The translations under genes were made by a program, and so were the position numbers. A DNA stretch of 64,000 bases, taken from the NCBI GenBank assembly GCA_016715425.1, contig JADKAC010000005.1:1116001-1180000 (forward strand), in the 5' to 3' direction. Source of the stretch: Bacteroidota bacterium. Its GTDB lineage: Bacteria > Bacteroidota > Bacteroidia > Chitinophagales > BACL12. Below, piece by piece: positions 16,128 to 23,786 of this stretch (its first letter is position 1; the number at the start of each line of letters is the position of its first letter). The notes beneath the pieces were generated by a model. It saw only the letters and a program-made list of their open reading frames with translations, was not told the DNA's origin and searched no databases.

Positions 16128-16715
16128 TTATTTTTTCGCCAACTTATAGCTTACGCCTAGCTCCAAAATAAAATACCAAATACCTTTTGAATAATTTGGA
16201 AACGCATAAAGAAACTGAGGTTTGATATAAATATTCATTGGAATATTTTTCTGTACGCTTAAGTCTTTACCAAATGCAACAGAAAAATCCGTGATGCAAT
16301 AATTATAACCTGTGTGAATTTTTTCAATTTCACCATTTGAATTCAAGTCATAAACATTTGGAATAAAAGTTCTCATATATCCTGCTCCAAACCCATAAGT
16401 AATATAATTTCCTTTTACATTCTTTCTTGAATAAACCAATTCAGGTAATATGAAAAGTCCTGTTTGATAATCCTTGTGATAAAAAAATCCAATACTTGGA
16501 CTTAAATCCATATTATTTTGAATTACTTTTTCAGTTCCGCTTTTCATTAATTTGGTTTTGCTCCAATCTTTAAGTTGATAATTTAATCCAACTCTTAAAC
16601 CCGGATGTGTTACAGTTTCTCCAAAATATGATGCATAAATTGATTGTGGTCGTAAATTTTGGGCATCGATGATTGATGCACTTGTTAGAAATACTAGAAA
16701 AATCAGATATTTCAT
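16128..16715 (-). CDS. Predicted outer-membrane beta-barrel-like secreted protein
   Basis: 195 residues with a signal peptide (MKYLIFLVFLTSASIIDAQ). The mature part is rich in alternating aromatic/hydrophobic and polar residues (LRVGLNYQL, PSIGFFYH, YITYGFGAGYM, GIWYFILELGVSYKL), consistent with a small outer-membrane barrel ending in an aromatic-rich strand. Its start overlaps the stop of the hydrolase gene (TAATG), so the two are cotranslated. No enzymatic motif is visible. Confidence 0.55.
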   Translation of the reverse strand: MKYLIFLVFLTSASIIDAQNLRPQSIYASYFGETVTHPGLRVGLNYQLKDWSKTKLMKSGTEKVIQNNMDLSPSIGFFYHKDYQTGLFILPELVYSRKNVKGNYITYGFGAGYMRTFIPNVYDLNSNGEIEKIHTGYNYCITDFSVAFGKDLSVQKNIPMNIYIKPQFLYAFPNYSKGIWYFILELGVSYKLAKK

Positions 16716-17791
16716 TATTGTACAAATTGAGTTATGGCAGTATAAAAATTATTGGGTTGATCAGTAAATGGGGTATGACCAGCATAATCAATTATTTCCA
16801 AAGTCTTTTCAGAAGTACCTATTTTATCGAATACATACACCAACTCTTCTGGCGGGCATATATCATCATATCTACCCCCAATTACAAGAATGTTTACATT
16901 CTGGATTAGAGGTAATTTATTCATTAGAAAATCATTTTCTTCTTCATCTAGTATCATAGAAACTACGTTTTCTAAGTATTTTGATTTTAAGTATGCCAAT
17001 ATATTATAGTTAGATGTAAAAACTATATTCATATAATCTTGCACACTAACAGGCTTTTCAGGATAATCCACATTAATCAATTCTTCTACATATTTGTTCC
17101 ACTGATTAAAAAGTTGATATGGGTCATCTCCCGGGACTTTTTTTATTTCTGGTGTAACACTAAGCCACTGAAGTACCTCATTCCATTCAGGAATTCTTGT
17201 GCCTCTTGAAATTTCTAAATTGGCTGTATTAAATAAAAATTCCCTTCTAAAATCCCAGCGCAAAGTATCAGCGTCAGAGTCTGTAGTTACCGGGGCATCA
17301 ATTGAAATATAATTAACTGGAACTGCCGAATTACCCTTTTCAATAATATATCTGTACATTAAATCACCGCCAAAACTGTGGCCCATCATAATAATTTCTG
17401 CACCGTATGCTTTTTCCAAGAACAATGCAACTTTGTGCAGGTCTTCAATCCAAGTGGAAAGCACTAAGTCTCCTTGAGAAAAATTACCTTGTTTATTTCC
17501 TGTTCCTCTTTGGTCATAATAGGCAATCGCATAGTCATTTTCGAGAGAGTTTTTCCATTCAGGGTAATCCACTTTTGCGAAATCTAAAGATGCGTATCCC
17601 GGGCCACCTTGGATATATAGCAGAATTTTTTTGCTGGCAGTATTACCTCTTACTAAAACAGGAATTAAATAGTCGCCATTTTTTACATGAAACAAATCAT
17701 TAGCACTTGAACTAAGTTCAAAATCTTCTTTACTACAAGAAGAAAATAGTAGAGCTAAACAAACAATAGCTAATACAGATTTCAATTTCAT
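16715..17791 (-). CDS. Lipoprotein alpha/beta hydrolase (proline iminopeptidase-like)
   Basis: 358 residues from ATG 17789-17791. A lipoprotein signal peptide ends LLFSSC-SKED. The hydrolase fold shows the oxyanion motif QGGPGYAS, YDQRGTG, the nucleophile elbow GHSFGG, the acid in GGRYDDICP and the catalytic His in AGHTPF. This HGGPG/DQRG combination is typical of prolyl iminopeptidase-type peptidases (family S33). It is anchored in the periplasm or outer membrane. It forms an operon with the downstream barrel protein. The repeat separator upstream (17908-18265) carries a candidate -7 box reading into it. Confidence 0.8.
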   Translation of the reverse strand: MKLKSVLAIVCLALLFSSCSKEDFELSSSANDLFHVKNGDYLIPVLVRGNTASKKILLYIQGGPGYASLDFAKVDYPEWKNSLENDYAIAYYDQRGTGNKQGNFSQGDLVLSTWIEDLHKVALFLEKAYGAEIIMMGHSFGGDLMYRYIIEKGNSAVPVNYISIDAPVTTDSDADTLRWDFRREFLFNTANLEISRGTRIPEWNEVLQWLSVTPEIKKVPGDDPYQLFNQWNKYVEELINVDYPEKPVSVQDYMNIVFTSNYNILAYLKSKYLENVVSMILDEEENDFLMNKLPLIQNVNILVIGGRYDDICPPEELVYVFDKIGTSEKTLEIIDYAGHTPFTDQPNNFYTAITQFVQ

Positions 17792-17907
17792 TTTATTGAT
17801 TTTAATATTATTACAATTCAACAAGTAGTTACATTATATACTCCTTATGTTTTTTTACAAATTAAATTGGCAATGATTTTCCGATGGTACTTTAGCACAA
17901 AGAATAA

Positions 17908-18265
17908 CTCCCAAATATACAAAACACCCATATTCACTTATTGAATTAATACCTCATTCTATACTCTTAACAATCAATAAACTGAAGGCAGAATATTCTA
18001 CAAAGTGAAGTGGCTTTTTTATAAATATTCTTTGCAGAATTGGTTTTGGATTATTCAGAATAAGAGGTAATTAAATTCCTTTCCTCACCAACAAAAAAAT
18101 CATAGTTCAGATAATTGAATTATATTTTTCAACTACAATCTTCGGGAGGGGTTGTGAATGATTTATTTTTTTATTGGAGATGAGTGTGCTGTTATAGCAG
18201 AAAATTAATGTATGGTATTAATTCCTCGCAGAGTTCCCTTCGGGTAACTCTCTGCGGCGACATAA
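17908..18265. repeat. Repeat separator, copy A
   Basis: About 360 bp shared in order with 22117-22580, and with 21072-21280 for its first part. Shared words are CCCAAATATAC...TTCACTTAT, CTGAAGGCAGAATATTCTACAAAG, TTTGCAGAATTGGTTT, AAGAGGTAATTA, ATCATAGTTCAGA, GGTTGTGAATGATTTA, and then hairpin A at 18224-18257 (CCTCGCAGAGTT / AACTCTCTGCGG around CCCTTCGGGT). It fills the space between two minus-strand genes. No coding sequence is apparent. Confidence 0.85.
17912..17919 (-). promoter_or_regulatory. Candidate -7 box inside repeat separator A
   Basis: On the minus strand this reads TATATTTG, a perfect match to the Bacteroidota -7 consensus TAnnTTTG, 121 bases upstream of the hydrolase start. The same octamer occurs at the same place of separator C (22121-22128), upstream of doxX. 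No clear -33 TTG is seen at the usual distance. Confidence 0.4.
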
Positions 18266-18277
18266 AATATATATCAC

Positions 18278-18679
18278 TTACCTCACATACCAAGCTGTTG
18301 TCTCATAATAGCCTCTGCCAATACTGCCACCTTCTTTTATATAGGTCTTTTGGGAACTATTTATGGCCTCGTTTTCTGATTCCAGGCCATTGGCCAGCCC
18401 CATAACTACATAACCATCTTGGTCAGTACCGGTAGTAATGGCCCACCAACCACTACTATTACTGCTTAATATTTTCTCACAGTCATACCCTCGATTACTC
18501 ATTCTACACTCATAAGCAGCCTTCTCCTCAAGTTCAGACATTGTAAAATTCTCATCGGCCCCGTTATAGTATGCCGACCAAGCACCATTACTAACGCTAC
18601 CATATACGGTACATTGACTATATGCTGCAGTGCTTAATAGAAGGTTTACCATTATGATAGGTAGAATTACTTTCATCAT
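18278..18679 (-). CDS. Small secreted protein, hypothetical
   Basis: 133 residues with a clear signal peptide (ILPIIMVNLLLSTAAYSQ). The mature part has four cysteines (CTVYGS, YECRM, YDCEK) and a GWWAITTGTDQDGYVVMG segment that vaguely recalls DUF4189-like periplasmic domains, but I cannot assign it. The gene ends 12 bases before a hairpin A copy that may act as its 3' boundary. Two ATGs are adjacent (18674-18679). Confidence 0.55.
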   Translation of the reverse strand: MMKVILPIIMVNLLLSTAAYSQCTVYGSVSNGAWSAYYNGADENFTMSELEEKAAYECRMSNRGYDCEKILSSNSSGWWAITTGTDQDGYVVMGLANGLESENEAINSSQKTYIKEGGSIGRGYYETTAWYVR

Positions 18680-18696
18680 TTTACTGTGGTTTAAAT

Positions 18697-19059
18697 GTGA
18701 TAATCAATAGTTTACGTATGTCAAATATAAGGTGTTTTGTATTAGCAAAGGTTGATGTGAGAACCCTGCTGAAACACAAAAGTTTGAGTCCGGCTTTGGT
18801 AGCAAAATACAATCAGCTTTGTGGCATCATGGAAAACTGCTTTACACCCTATAAGTTTGAAAAGAAAGTAGCACAGGCGGATGATTATTCTTACAATGCA
18901 ATGTCAACAGAATTTAGTCATCTGGCACCTAAAGGCGACGGTACATTTGCAGATATTCAGACAAGACCGGGGCTCATAGTTAGTGTAGTTATTTCTCAAG
19001 GTAAAAACGAGAAAGATCAGTTTGTAAATTCTGTGGAAATTAATTTAAACAGGCAGTAG
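18697..19059 (+). pseudogene. Truncated ORF fused to repeat sequence
   Basis: Codons before about 18781 are translated repeat sequence: GTTGATGTGAGAACCCTGCTGAAAC is the right arm of the GCAGGG...GAACCCTGC element. Real coding texture begins at SLSPALVAKYNQLCGIMENC and runs to VNSVEINLNRQ-stop, with a THLAPKGDG...TRPGLIVSVVISQ-like segment of mixed hydrophobic and polar residues. It therefore looks like the C-terminal 90 residues of a gene whose front was replaced by a separator. It is one of the few plus-strand genes here and is followed at once by the first 21-bp array. Family unknown. Confidence 0.4.
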
Positions 19060-19070
19060 GGTTAGAATAA

Positions 19071-19301
19071 CTTTCCCGATGCATCGAAAAAGTTTCCCGA
19101 TGTATAAATAAAGTTTCCCGATGTATAGATAATGTTTCCCGATGCATAAATAAAGTTTCCCGATGCATAAATAATGTTTCCCGATGCATAGATAATGTTT
19201 CCCGATGTATAGATAAAGTTTCCCGATGCATAAATAATCTTTCCCGATGCATAAATAATGTCTCCCGATGTATAGATAAAGTTTCCCGATGCATAGATAA
19301 A
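19071..19301. repeat. 21-bp tandem array 1 (11 units, GTTTCCCGATGCATAAATAAT type)
   Basis: Eleven contiguous units of exactly 21 bp; variation is limited mainly to C/T at position 12, A/G at 16 and A/T at 21, apart from a diverged first unit. There are no spacers. Because 21 is divisible by three, open frames on both strands read through it (MHRETLF-type heptads on the minus strand), but I see no reason to regard these as genes. It is followed by the 269-bp module also found after array 2. Confidence 0.95.
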
Positions 19302-19570
19302 GTTTCCGGGTGGCTTTTTAAAGTTTGAAATTGGAGGGCATTTCTTTATTGATTCTGTTTCTACCTTGATTGTTATAAGAGTTCTTACCGCAAAGAAAAT
19401 TTATAATTCCGGGAGAGGGTGTGGAGTGGATGGATAGATTACAACTCTATTCTTCGCAGGGTTTTATTGATTGCGGGAAAGGATGATGTGAGAATTCTAG
19501 GGGAAATATAATGACGCAGGGTTTTGCGGATTATTTATTTTTTAATGGTGGCAAGAACCTTGCGGAAACA
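19302..19570. repeat. 269-bp module after array 1 (copy of 23787-24055)
   Basis: Begins GTTTCCGGGTGGC, contains TTCCGGGAGAGGGTGTGGAG, and ends with a long inverted repeat CGCAGGGTTTTGCGG...AAGAACCTTGCGGAAAC. The copy at 23787-24055 has the same length and only a handful of substitutions, including CCCTGC versus CCTTGC here. No gene is visible. Confidence 0.9.
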
Positions 19571-19578
19571 CAAACCAA

Positions 19579-20037
19579 TTAAATAATTTTAATTACTTCT
19601 ATCAATGTCCTATTTAAGTGATCAAAATCACTGTCAGCCGTCATTAATGGAATATTAAGTGAATAGGCAAGTGCAGCAATCCAAAGGTCATTTTTGCCCA
19701 TTTTTCGTGCTGAGCCTTTTAACAAATTTTCGCTTTTATCCTTAATTTTCCGCTTTGAAAAAGCATCAATTTTTGTGTAAGAATCAATCAGAAATTGGTC
19801 AGAATTCGAAATGTCGATATAAGTTATTTCTTCAAGGATTTTATTGAGCTTTTCAATCTTAAGTTTGCCCCAATTATTCTGTGCAATAAAGGATGCTAAT
19901 TCTGCCATTGTAACAACAGAAACTATAACATTTGCTGCTTCATCAAACCTTTCAAGTTCCCTTATGCAGTTTCTACCTGTTGCTGTATCTCTAACTATAT
20001 GAATGAATACACAGGTGTCAATTACAATGGTTTTCAT
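19579..20037 (-). CDS. PIN-domain (VapC-like) ribonuclease toxin
   Basis: 152 residues. PIN-domain acidic residues are visible in IDTCVFIHIVRD (Asp7), VVTMAELASF (Glu), KNDLWIAALAY (Asp) and TADSDFDHL (Asp). PIN toxins cleave tRNA or rRNA in a metal-dependent way. The start overlaps the upstream gene by 4 bases (ATGA), so the two are translationally coupled, as in a toxin-antitoxin pair. The partner is not a usual small VapB antitoxin (see the next gene). Confidence 0.85.
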   Translation of the reverse strand: MKTIVIDTCVFIHIVRDTATGRNCIRELERFDEAANVIVSVVTMAELASFIAQNNWGKLKIEKLNKILEEITYIDISNSDQFLIDSYTKIDAFSKRKIKDKSENLLKGSARKMGKNDLWIAALAYSLNIPLMTADSDFDHLNRTLIEVIKII

Positions 20038-20975
20038 CTACGAATGTCTTGAAGCATTTCCTGAAATTGTTCGTCACTGATTTCATCTTTCAATAAGCCC
20101 GAAATACTTTTTAAGGCCGAAATAGAACTTGACTTTTTTGATTGTTTAGCCTGGAACAGTAATTGCTGATGAGCTGTCATGGCATTTGGCTTTTTCGAGA
20201 AGAATTTATCTCTTACTCTTGGTTCGCTGTATTCTTGAATCTCCACAAAACTCAATTGTCCGTTTGGTTTAAAATGTGCAATTCCCGAAATGGTCACTTC
20301 CTTCCCCATAAAGCTGATTATGTTTTCAATGATGGTTTTATCATTTGCAAAAACATTTACAAAACCTTGCTCTGTTTGCAAGCCAAGCCTTCCTTTGGAA
20401 ACCTTCATTTCATCCAATTGTCCATTAACAATTACTTTTTTAGGCTCAGGGATGCTCTCTTCCAAAAGTCCAATTTTCTGAAAATCATCTTTTGTTAACC
20501 GAACTTCTGCAATCGTCCCACGATTTGCCATATAGAATATTTCATTATCACTGATAAAATTCTTTTTAAAGTTCATCAACGATTTCAATAGCGGTTTGTC
20601 CAAATCGGCATCTTCACTATCATTAGTCAGGGCAGTTTGAAAAGAATGAATCACCAAAGCCATTGGGGTCAATTGCAAAACTTCTTCTCGGGGCTTAAAC
20701 ATATCCATTTGAACCCCTTTAATGGTTTCTGAAAATTGTGTGCAGTCAATGGTTAGTGAAGTGCCGTCTTGTTCGCTTCCGGAAATACTTTGCAATCGCA
20801 TAGCCAAAGCCTTTTTTAAATTTTTATCCGGAGTAATATCACTAAATCCCCTTAGCCTGAACATTAAAGCTTTGGTCGCAATTTCTTTGGTAGATTTTGT
20901 CAATAGGTTTAATCGGTCAAATTCCAATAGCCCATTGTCTTCATCTTCGCCTAATATTTTAATATCGTAATTCAT
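20034..20975 (-). CDS. Large partner of a PIN-domain toxin, unknown family
   Basis: 313 residues from ATG 20973-20975 (MNYDIKILGEDEDNGLLEFDR). No recognised domain. Visible features are an N-terminal alpha-rich region (TKSTKEIATKALMFRLRGF), a central beta-rich part (KVIVNGQLDEMKVSKGRLGLQTEQGFVNVFAND...VTISGIAHFKPNGQLSFVEI) that could be a small OB- or SH3-like barrel, and a C-terminal helical tail rich in Lys and Ser followed by DEISDEQFQEMLQDIR. The 4-base overlap with the PIN gene makes a functional link likely. It could be an outsized antitoxin or a guide or sensor for the nuclease. Confidence 0.55.
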   Translation of the reverse strand: MNYDIKILGEDEDNGLLEFDRLNLLTKSTKEIATKALMFRLRGFSDITPDKNLKKALAMRLQSISGSEQDGTSLTIDCTQFSETIKGVQMDMFKPREEVLQLTPMALVIHSFQTALTNDSEDADLDKPLLKSLMNFKKNFISDNEIFYMANRGTIAEVRLTKDDFQKIGLLEESIPEPKKVIVNGQLDEMKVSKGRLGLQTEQGFVNVFANDKTIIENIISFMGKEVTISGIAHFKPNGQLSFVEIQEYSEPRVRDKFFSKKPNAMTAHQQLLFQAKQSKKSSSISALKSISGLLKDEISDEQFQEMLQDIRR

Positions 20976-21071
20976 AGCATTTGTCTGTTTGAAATTGAAA
21001 ATCTCCCTTTGCAAAGTTATTAATTCTGTCTGCTTATTGTAGGTTTTGTCGTCTTTTAGGTTGAAGCATAA

Positions 21072-21360
21072 CTCTCCAATATACGTAACATTTATATTCA
21101 CTTATAGAATTAATACATCATTCTATACTCCTAATAATCTATACACTGAAGGCAGAATATTCTACAAAGTGAAGTTGCCTTTTAATAAATATTTCTTTGC
21201 AGAATTGGTTTTGGGATATTCTGAATAAGAGGTAATTACATTCCTTTCCAAGAACATGAAAATCATAGTGAAGACAATTGAATTATATTTTGAAACTACA
21301 TACTTCGCAGGGTTTCATTGATTACGTAAAAGGCTGATGTGAGAACCCTGCGGAAACGGA
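21072..21360. repeat. Repeat separator, copy B
   Basis: The first 210 bp match copies A and C (CTGAAGGCAGAATATTCTACAAAG, TTTGCAGAATTGGTTT, AAGAGGTAATTACATTCCTTT). The rest is the CTTCGCAGGGTTTCATTGATT...GAGAACCCTGCGGAAACGG inverted repeat shared with 10130, 19437, 23340 and 23937. The candidate -7 box is degenerate here (TATATTGG on the minus strand). It separates the small membrane ORF from the large PIN partner. Confidence 0.85.
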
Positions 21361-21367
21361 AGTAGTT

Positions 21368-21640
21368 TTATTTATTTTTTGCATTTTCAAATTCCTTTAG
21401 GCATTCATCTAAAGGCTTTCCATTCTTATGAATACATTCGCAAAATTTAATTCCTGCTTCTTCATTCTTAGTGTTTTTAAATTGTTTTTCACAGTCGGAA
21501 TAAGAATTTCTTGGCATAGCTTCATAGCCGAATTGAGATAAGGTAACAATTAGTGCAACGGTTATAATTACTCCTGTGAAAAATACGAATGGAAATTGAT
21601 TACTATATTTTATTGGGTTCTCTTTTATTTCAGAGGTTGA
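21368..21640 (-). CDS. Small membrane ORF without normal start, possible frameshifted DoxX tail
   Basis: A minus-strand frame ending at TAA 21368-21370 encodes a believable peptide: basic KKSTSEIKENP, one membrane helix (FPFVFFTGVIITVALIVTLSQ), then a Cys-containing tail (SDCEKQF...KFCECIHKNGKPLDECLKEF). There is no ATG in frame. It joins the end of the DoxX gene at an A8 run (about 21640-21647), so either it uses a rare start or a one-base slip separates it from DoxX. Function unknown. Confidence 0.4.
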   Translation of the reverse strand, partial: STSEIKENPIKYSNQFPFVFFTGVIITVALIVTLSQFGYEAMPRNSYSDCEKQFKNTKNEEAGIKFCECIHKNGKPLDECLKEFENAKNK

Positions 21641-22086
21641 TTTTTTTTGAATGGTAAAATATATTTTAGCTTATCATAATTCCAAACAAGTATAAATAAA
21701 TTAGCAAGAACCATTAACGGAGAAGTTAAAAAAGAACCTTCAAATCGCAGTGCAAATGAAAGCACCCAAATATTAATAATGATTGGGAGATATAGTAAAG
21801 CTCCTAATGTTATAGTTCTAGGGATAATTAAAAAAATTGCCGCAACCACTTGTGCAATTCCTATAAATGTGTAATAAAATCCTGTATGATATAAAGCTTC
21901 TAAATAAGCTCCCATCGGATGCTTGGTTGAAAGTCCACTGGCAAATCTTTCGCCGCTAATTTTTACCATTCCTGCAACGATAAATGCAAAGGCTAAACTC
22001 ATCCGACAAAAAATTGAAAAATACCAATACCATCTATTTTTCTTTATGGTAATATAAAATTGTTCGAATTTGTTTAAAGTGTTCAT
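21625..22086 (-). CDS. DoxX-like membrane protein
   Basis: 153 residues from ATG 22084-22086 (MNTLNKFEQFY). Four predicted membrane helices: RMSLAFAFIVAGMVKISG, FYYTFIGIAQVVAAIFLII, LGALLYLPIIINIWVLSF and LMVLANLFILVWNY. The first helix with its AG-VKI-G motif and the GIAQV-A-FLI second helix are characteristic of DoxX-type proteins of Bacteroidota, often linked to quinone or redox functions. It begins 35 bases after the candidate -7 box of separator C. The C-terminus (PFKKNQPLK) may be altered by an indel in the A8 run. Confidence 0.7.
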   Translation of the reverse strand: MNTLNKFEQFYITIKKNRWYWYFSIFCRMSLAFAFIVAGMVKISGERFASGLSTKHPMGAYLEALYHTGFYYTFIGIAQVVAAIFLIIPRTITLGALLYLPIIINIWVLSFALRFEGSFLTSPLMVLANLFILVWNYDKLKYILPFKKNQPLK

Positions 22087-22116
22087 TTCATTGCGGTTTT
22101 CTAATATTACTGCCGA

Positions 22117-22580
22117 CTCCCAAATATACAAAACACCCATATTCACTTATTGAATTAATACCTCATTCTATACTCCTAATAATCTATACACTGAAGGCAG
22201 AATATTCTACAAAGTGAAGTTGCCTTTTAATAAATATTTCTTTGCAGAATTGGTTTAGTGATATTCAGAATAAGAGGTAATTACATTCCTTTCTCACAAC
22301 AAAAAATCATAGTTCCGACAATTGAATTTTATTTTAAAACTGAAATCATCGGAAGGGTTGTGAATGATTTATTATTTTATTGGAGACATGTTTAATGCGG
22401 GAACAGAAAATTATCCGGTAATTGACTGAACTATGATTTGTTTGAATTTAAGTTAGTATGTTAAAAAGATAGACCTGAAATAGATTTACGCCGAGTCCTT
22501 TGCAAGTGACTCGGCTGAGACAGAATTTTTGGTATTAATTCCTCGCAGAGTTCCCTTCGGGTAACTATGCGGCGACATAA
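22117..22580. repeat. Repeat separator, copy C, with hairpins A and B
   Basis: Starts like copy A. Within it, ATCATAGTTCCGACAATT (22305) and AATTGACTGAACTATGATT (22421) form a 19-bp inverted repeat around about 100 bp. It then holds hairpin B at 22490-22515 (GCCGAGTC / GACTCGGC, loop CTTTGCAAGT) and hairpin A at 22541-22573. The stretch 22419-22519 recurs at 23466-23572. No coding sequence. Confidence 0.85.
22121..22128 (-). promoter_or_regulatory. Candidate -7 box inside repeat separator C
   Basis: Reads TATATTTG on the minus strand, matching TAnnTTTG, about 35 bases upstream of the doxX start codon. That is a suitable distance for a short leader. It is conserved with separator A. No -33 element was recognised. 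Confidence 0.45.
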
Positions 22581-22604
22581 AAGTGGTTCTAATTTATGTA
22601 CGCC

Positions 22605-22927
22605 CTATCTGTCTATGATGTATGCTTTATTTTTTTGAAATGTATTTAATTGCAATTTGAATGATGGAAGAAAAGTTATTAGTTCCTCGATTTTACTTGT
22701 ATGGCAATTAAGAACAACAACAGTAACAGGAAATTTTTCAAGATTTTGTTGATGTATTAAATTTTTATCAATAGATAATAAAATATCAAATTTATTTTCT
22801 ACACAATAGGACATCAACTTGCCATTTTTTATTCCACTTAATTCTAATTCTACAACTGTAAAAATTTGAAATTCTTCTAAATGCTTTTTAACCTTTTGGT
22901 TATGCATTCGTCAAGCAATATTTTCAT
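22605..22927 (-). pseudogene. DUF5615 PIN-like toxin, frameshifted in an A-run
   Basis: ATG 22925-22927 starts MKILLDECITKRLK, the correct DUF5615 N-terminus, overlapping the antitoxin stop. The frame then ends after two codons, while the body (KKHLEEFQIFTVVELELSGIKNGKLM...FDILLSIDKNLIHQQ...VVVLNC) continues in the next frame. One extra A in the A5 run at 22885-22889 would restore a 107-residue protein. A product starting at the later ATG (22907) would lack the first strand and its conserved LLDE aspartate. Toxin activity therefore depends on whether this indel is real. Confidence 0.7.
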
Positions 22928-23144
22928 TGAGAATATTTGATGATGTTTCAATAAGCTTCTGCGACATTTCAAGAATTCTTAGCACTTGATTTCGGCTTAC
23001 ACCTTCAAAGTCTTCTAGAAAAATCTCTATAGTATCGCCAGTTTCTAAATAATCAAAAAGGGTTTTTATTGGCACTCTAGTACCAAAGAACACAGGAGTT
23101 CCACCTAAAATTTCCGGATCTATATTTATTACTCGTGTTTCCAT
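22911..23144 (-). CDS. DUF433 antitoxin (second copy)
   Basis: 77 residues. INIDPEILGGTPVFFGTRVPIKTLFDYLETGDTIEIFLEDFEGVSRNQVLRIL follows the DUF433 pattern closely and is diverged from the copy at 15.6 kb, so the two modules are not a recent duplication. It precedes and overlaps a DUF5615 toxin frame. Its upstream region is another repeat separator starting near 23195. Confidence 0.85.
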   Translation of the reverse strand: METRVINIDPEILGGTPVFFGTRVPIKTLFDYLETGDTIEIFLEDFEGVSRNQVLRILEMSQKLIETSSNILNENIA

Positions 23145-23194
23145 AATTCAAAATTTATCTACTCAAATTTACAATATTTTGTTGGGACTAAAAA

Positions 23195-23572
23195 GCTGAA
23201 AATAGGAGGCGCATAACTAAACTATGATTTAAAATAGTATCGGGTAGTGAGTATCAGGTATTGAGAAAAAATATGAATTAAATCAAAGTGTTCATTTAAT
23301 CATTGCAATCATAGTTCAGACAATTGAATTATATTTTAAAACTGCAAACTTCGCAGGGTTTTATTGATTGGGTGAAAGGCTGATGTGAGAATTCTGGGGG
23401 AAATATAATGACGCAGGGTTTTGCGAATTATTTATTTTTTAATGGATACAAGAACCCTGCGGAAACGGTAATTGTCTGAACTATGATTTGTTTGATTTTA
23501 AGTTAGTATGTTAAAAAGAAAGACCTGAAATAGATTTACGCCGAGTCCTTTGCAAGTGACTCGGCTGAGACA
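23195..23572. repeat. Repeat separator with 200-bp-repeat part and hairpin B
   Basis: 23225-23330 resembles the right part of the 200-bp repeat (GTATCAGGTATTGAG, AAATCAAAGTGTTCAT, AATCATTGCAATCATAGTTC). 23345-23465 is the GCAGGG...GAACCCTGCGG module. 23466-23572 repeats 22419-22519, including hairpin B at 23540-23565. The modules are thus shuffled relative to other separators. Confidence 0.85.
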
Positions 23573-23576
23573 CAAT

Positions 23577-23744
23577 GTTTCCCGATGTATAAATAATGTC
23601 TCCCGATGTATAAATAATGTCTCCCGATGTATAAATAATGTCTCCCGATACATAGATAAAGTTTCCCGATGTATAGATAATGTTTCCCAATGCATAGATA
23701 AAGACTCCCGATGCATATATAATGTTTCCCGATGCACCGAAAAT
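23577..23744. repeat. 21-bp tandem array 2 (8 units, same unit as array 1)
   Basis: Eight contiguous 21-bp units of the GTTTCCCGATGCATAGATAA(A/T) type, more diverged than array 1 (GTCTCCCGATG, GACTCCCGATG and GTTTCCCAATG variants). Two truncated units with GTTTCCGGGT follow before the 269-bp module. Confidence 0.95.
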
Positions 23745-23786
23745 GTTTCCGGGTAGTTTTTTAAAATTTGCGGGTGCACCGAAAAT

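Noticed and set aside
19040..23779. Minus-strand ORFs of MHRETLF-type heptads over arrays 1 and 2
   Set aside because: They stay open only because the repeat period is a multiple of three. They extend into separator sequence and have no protein-like flanks.
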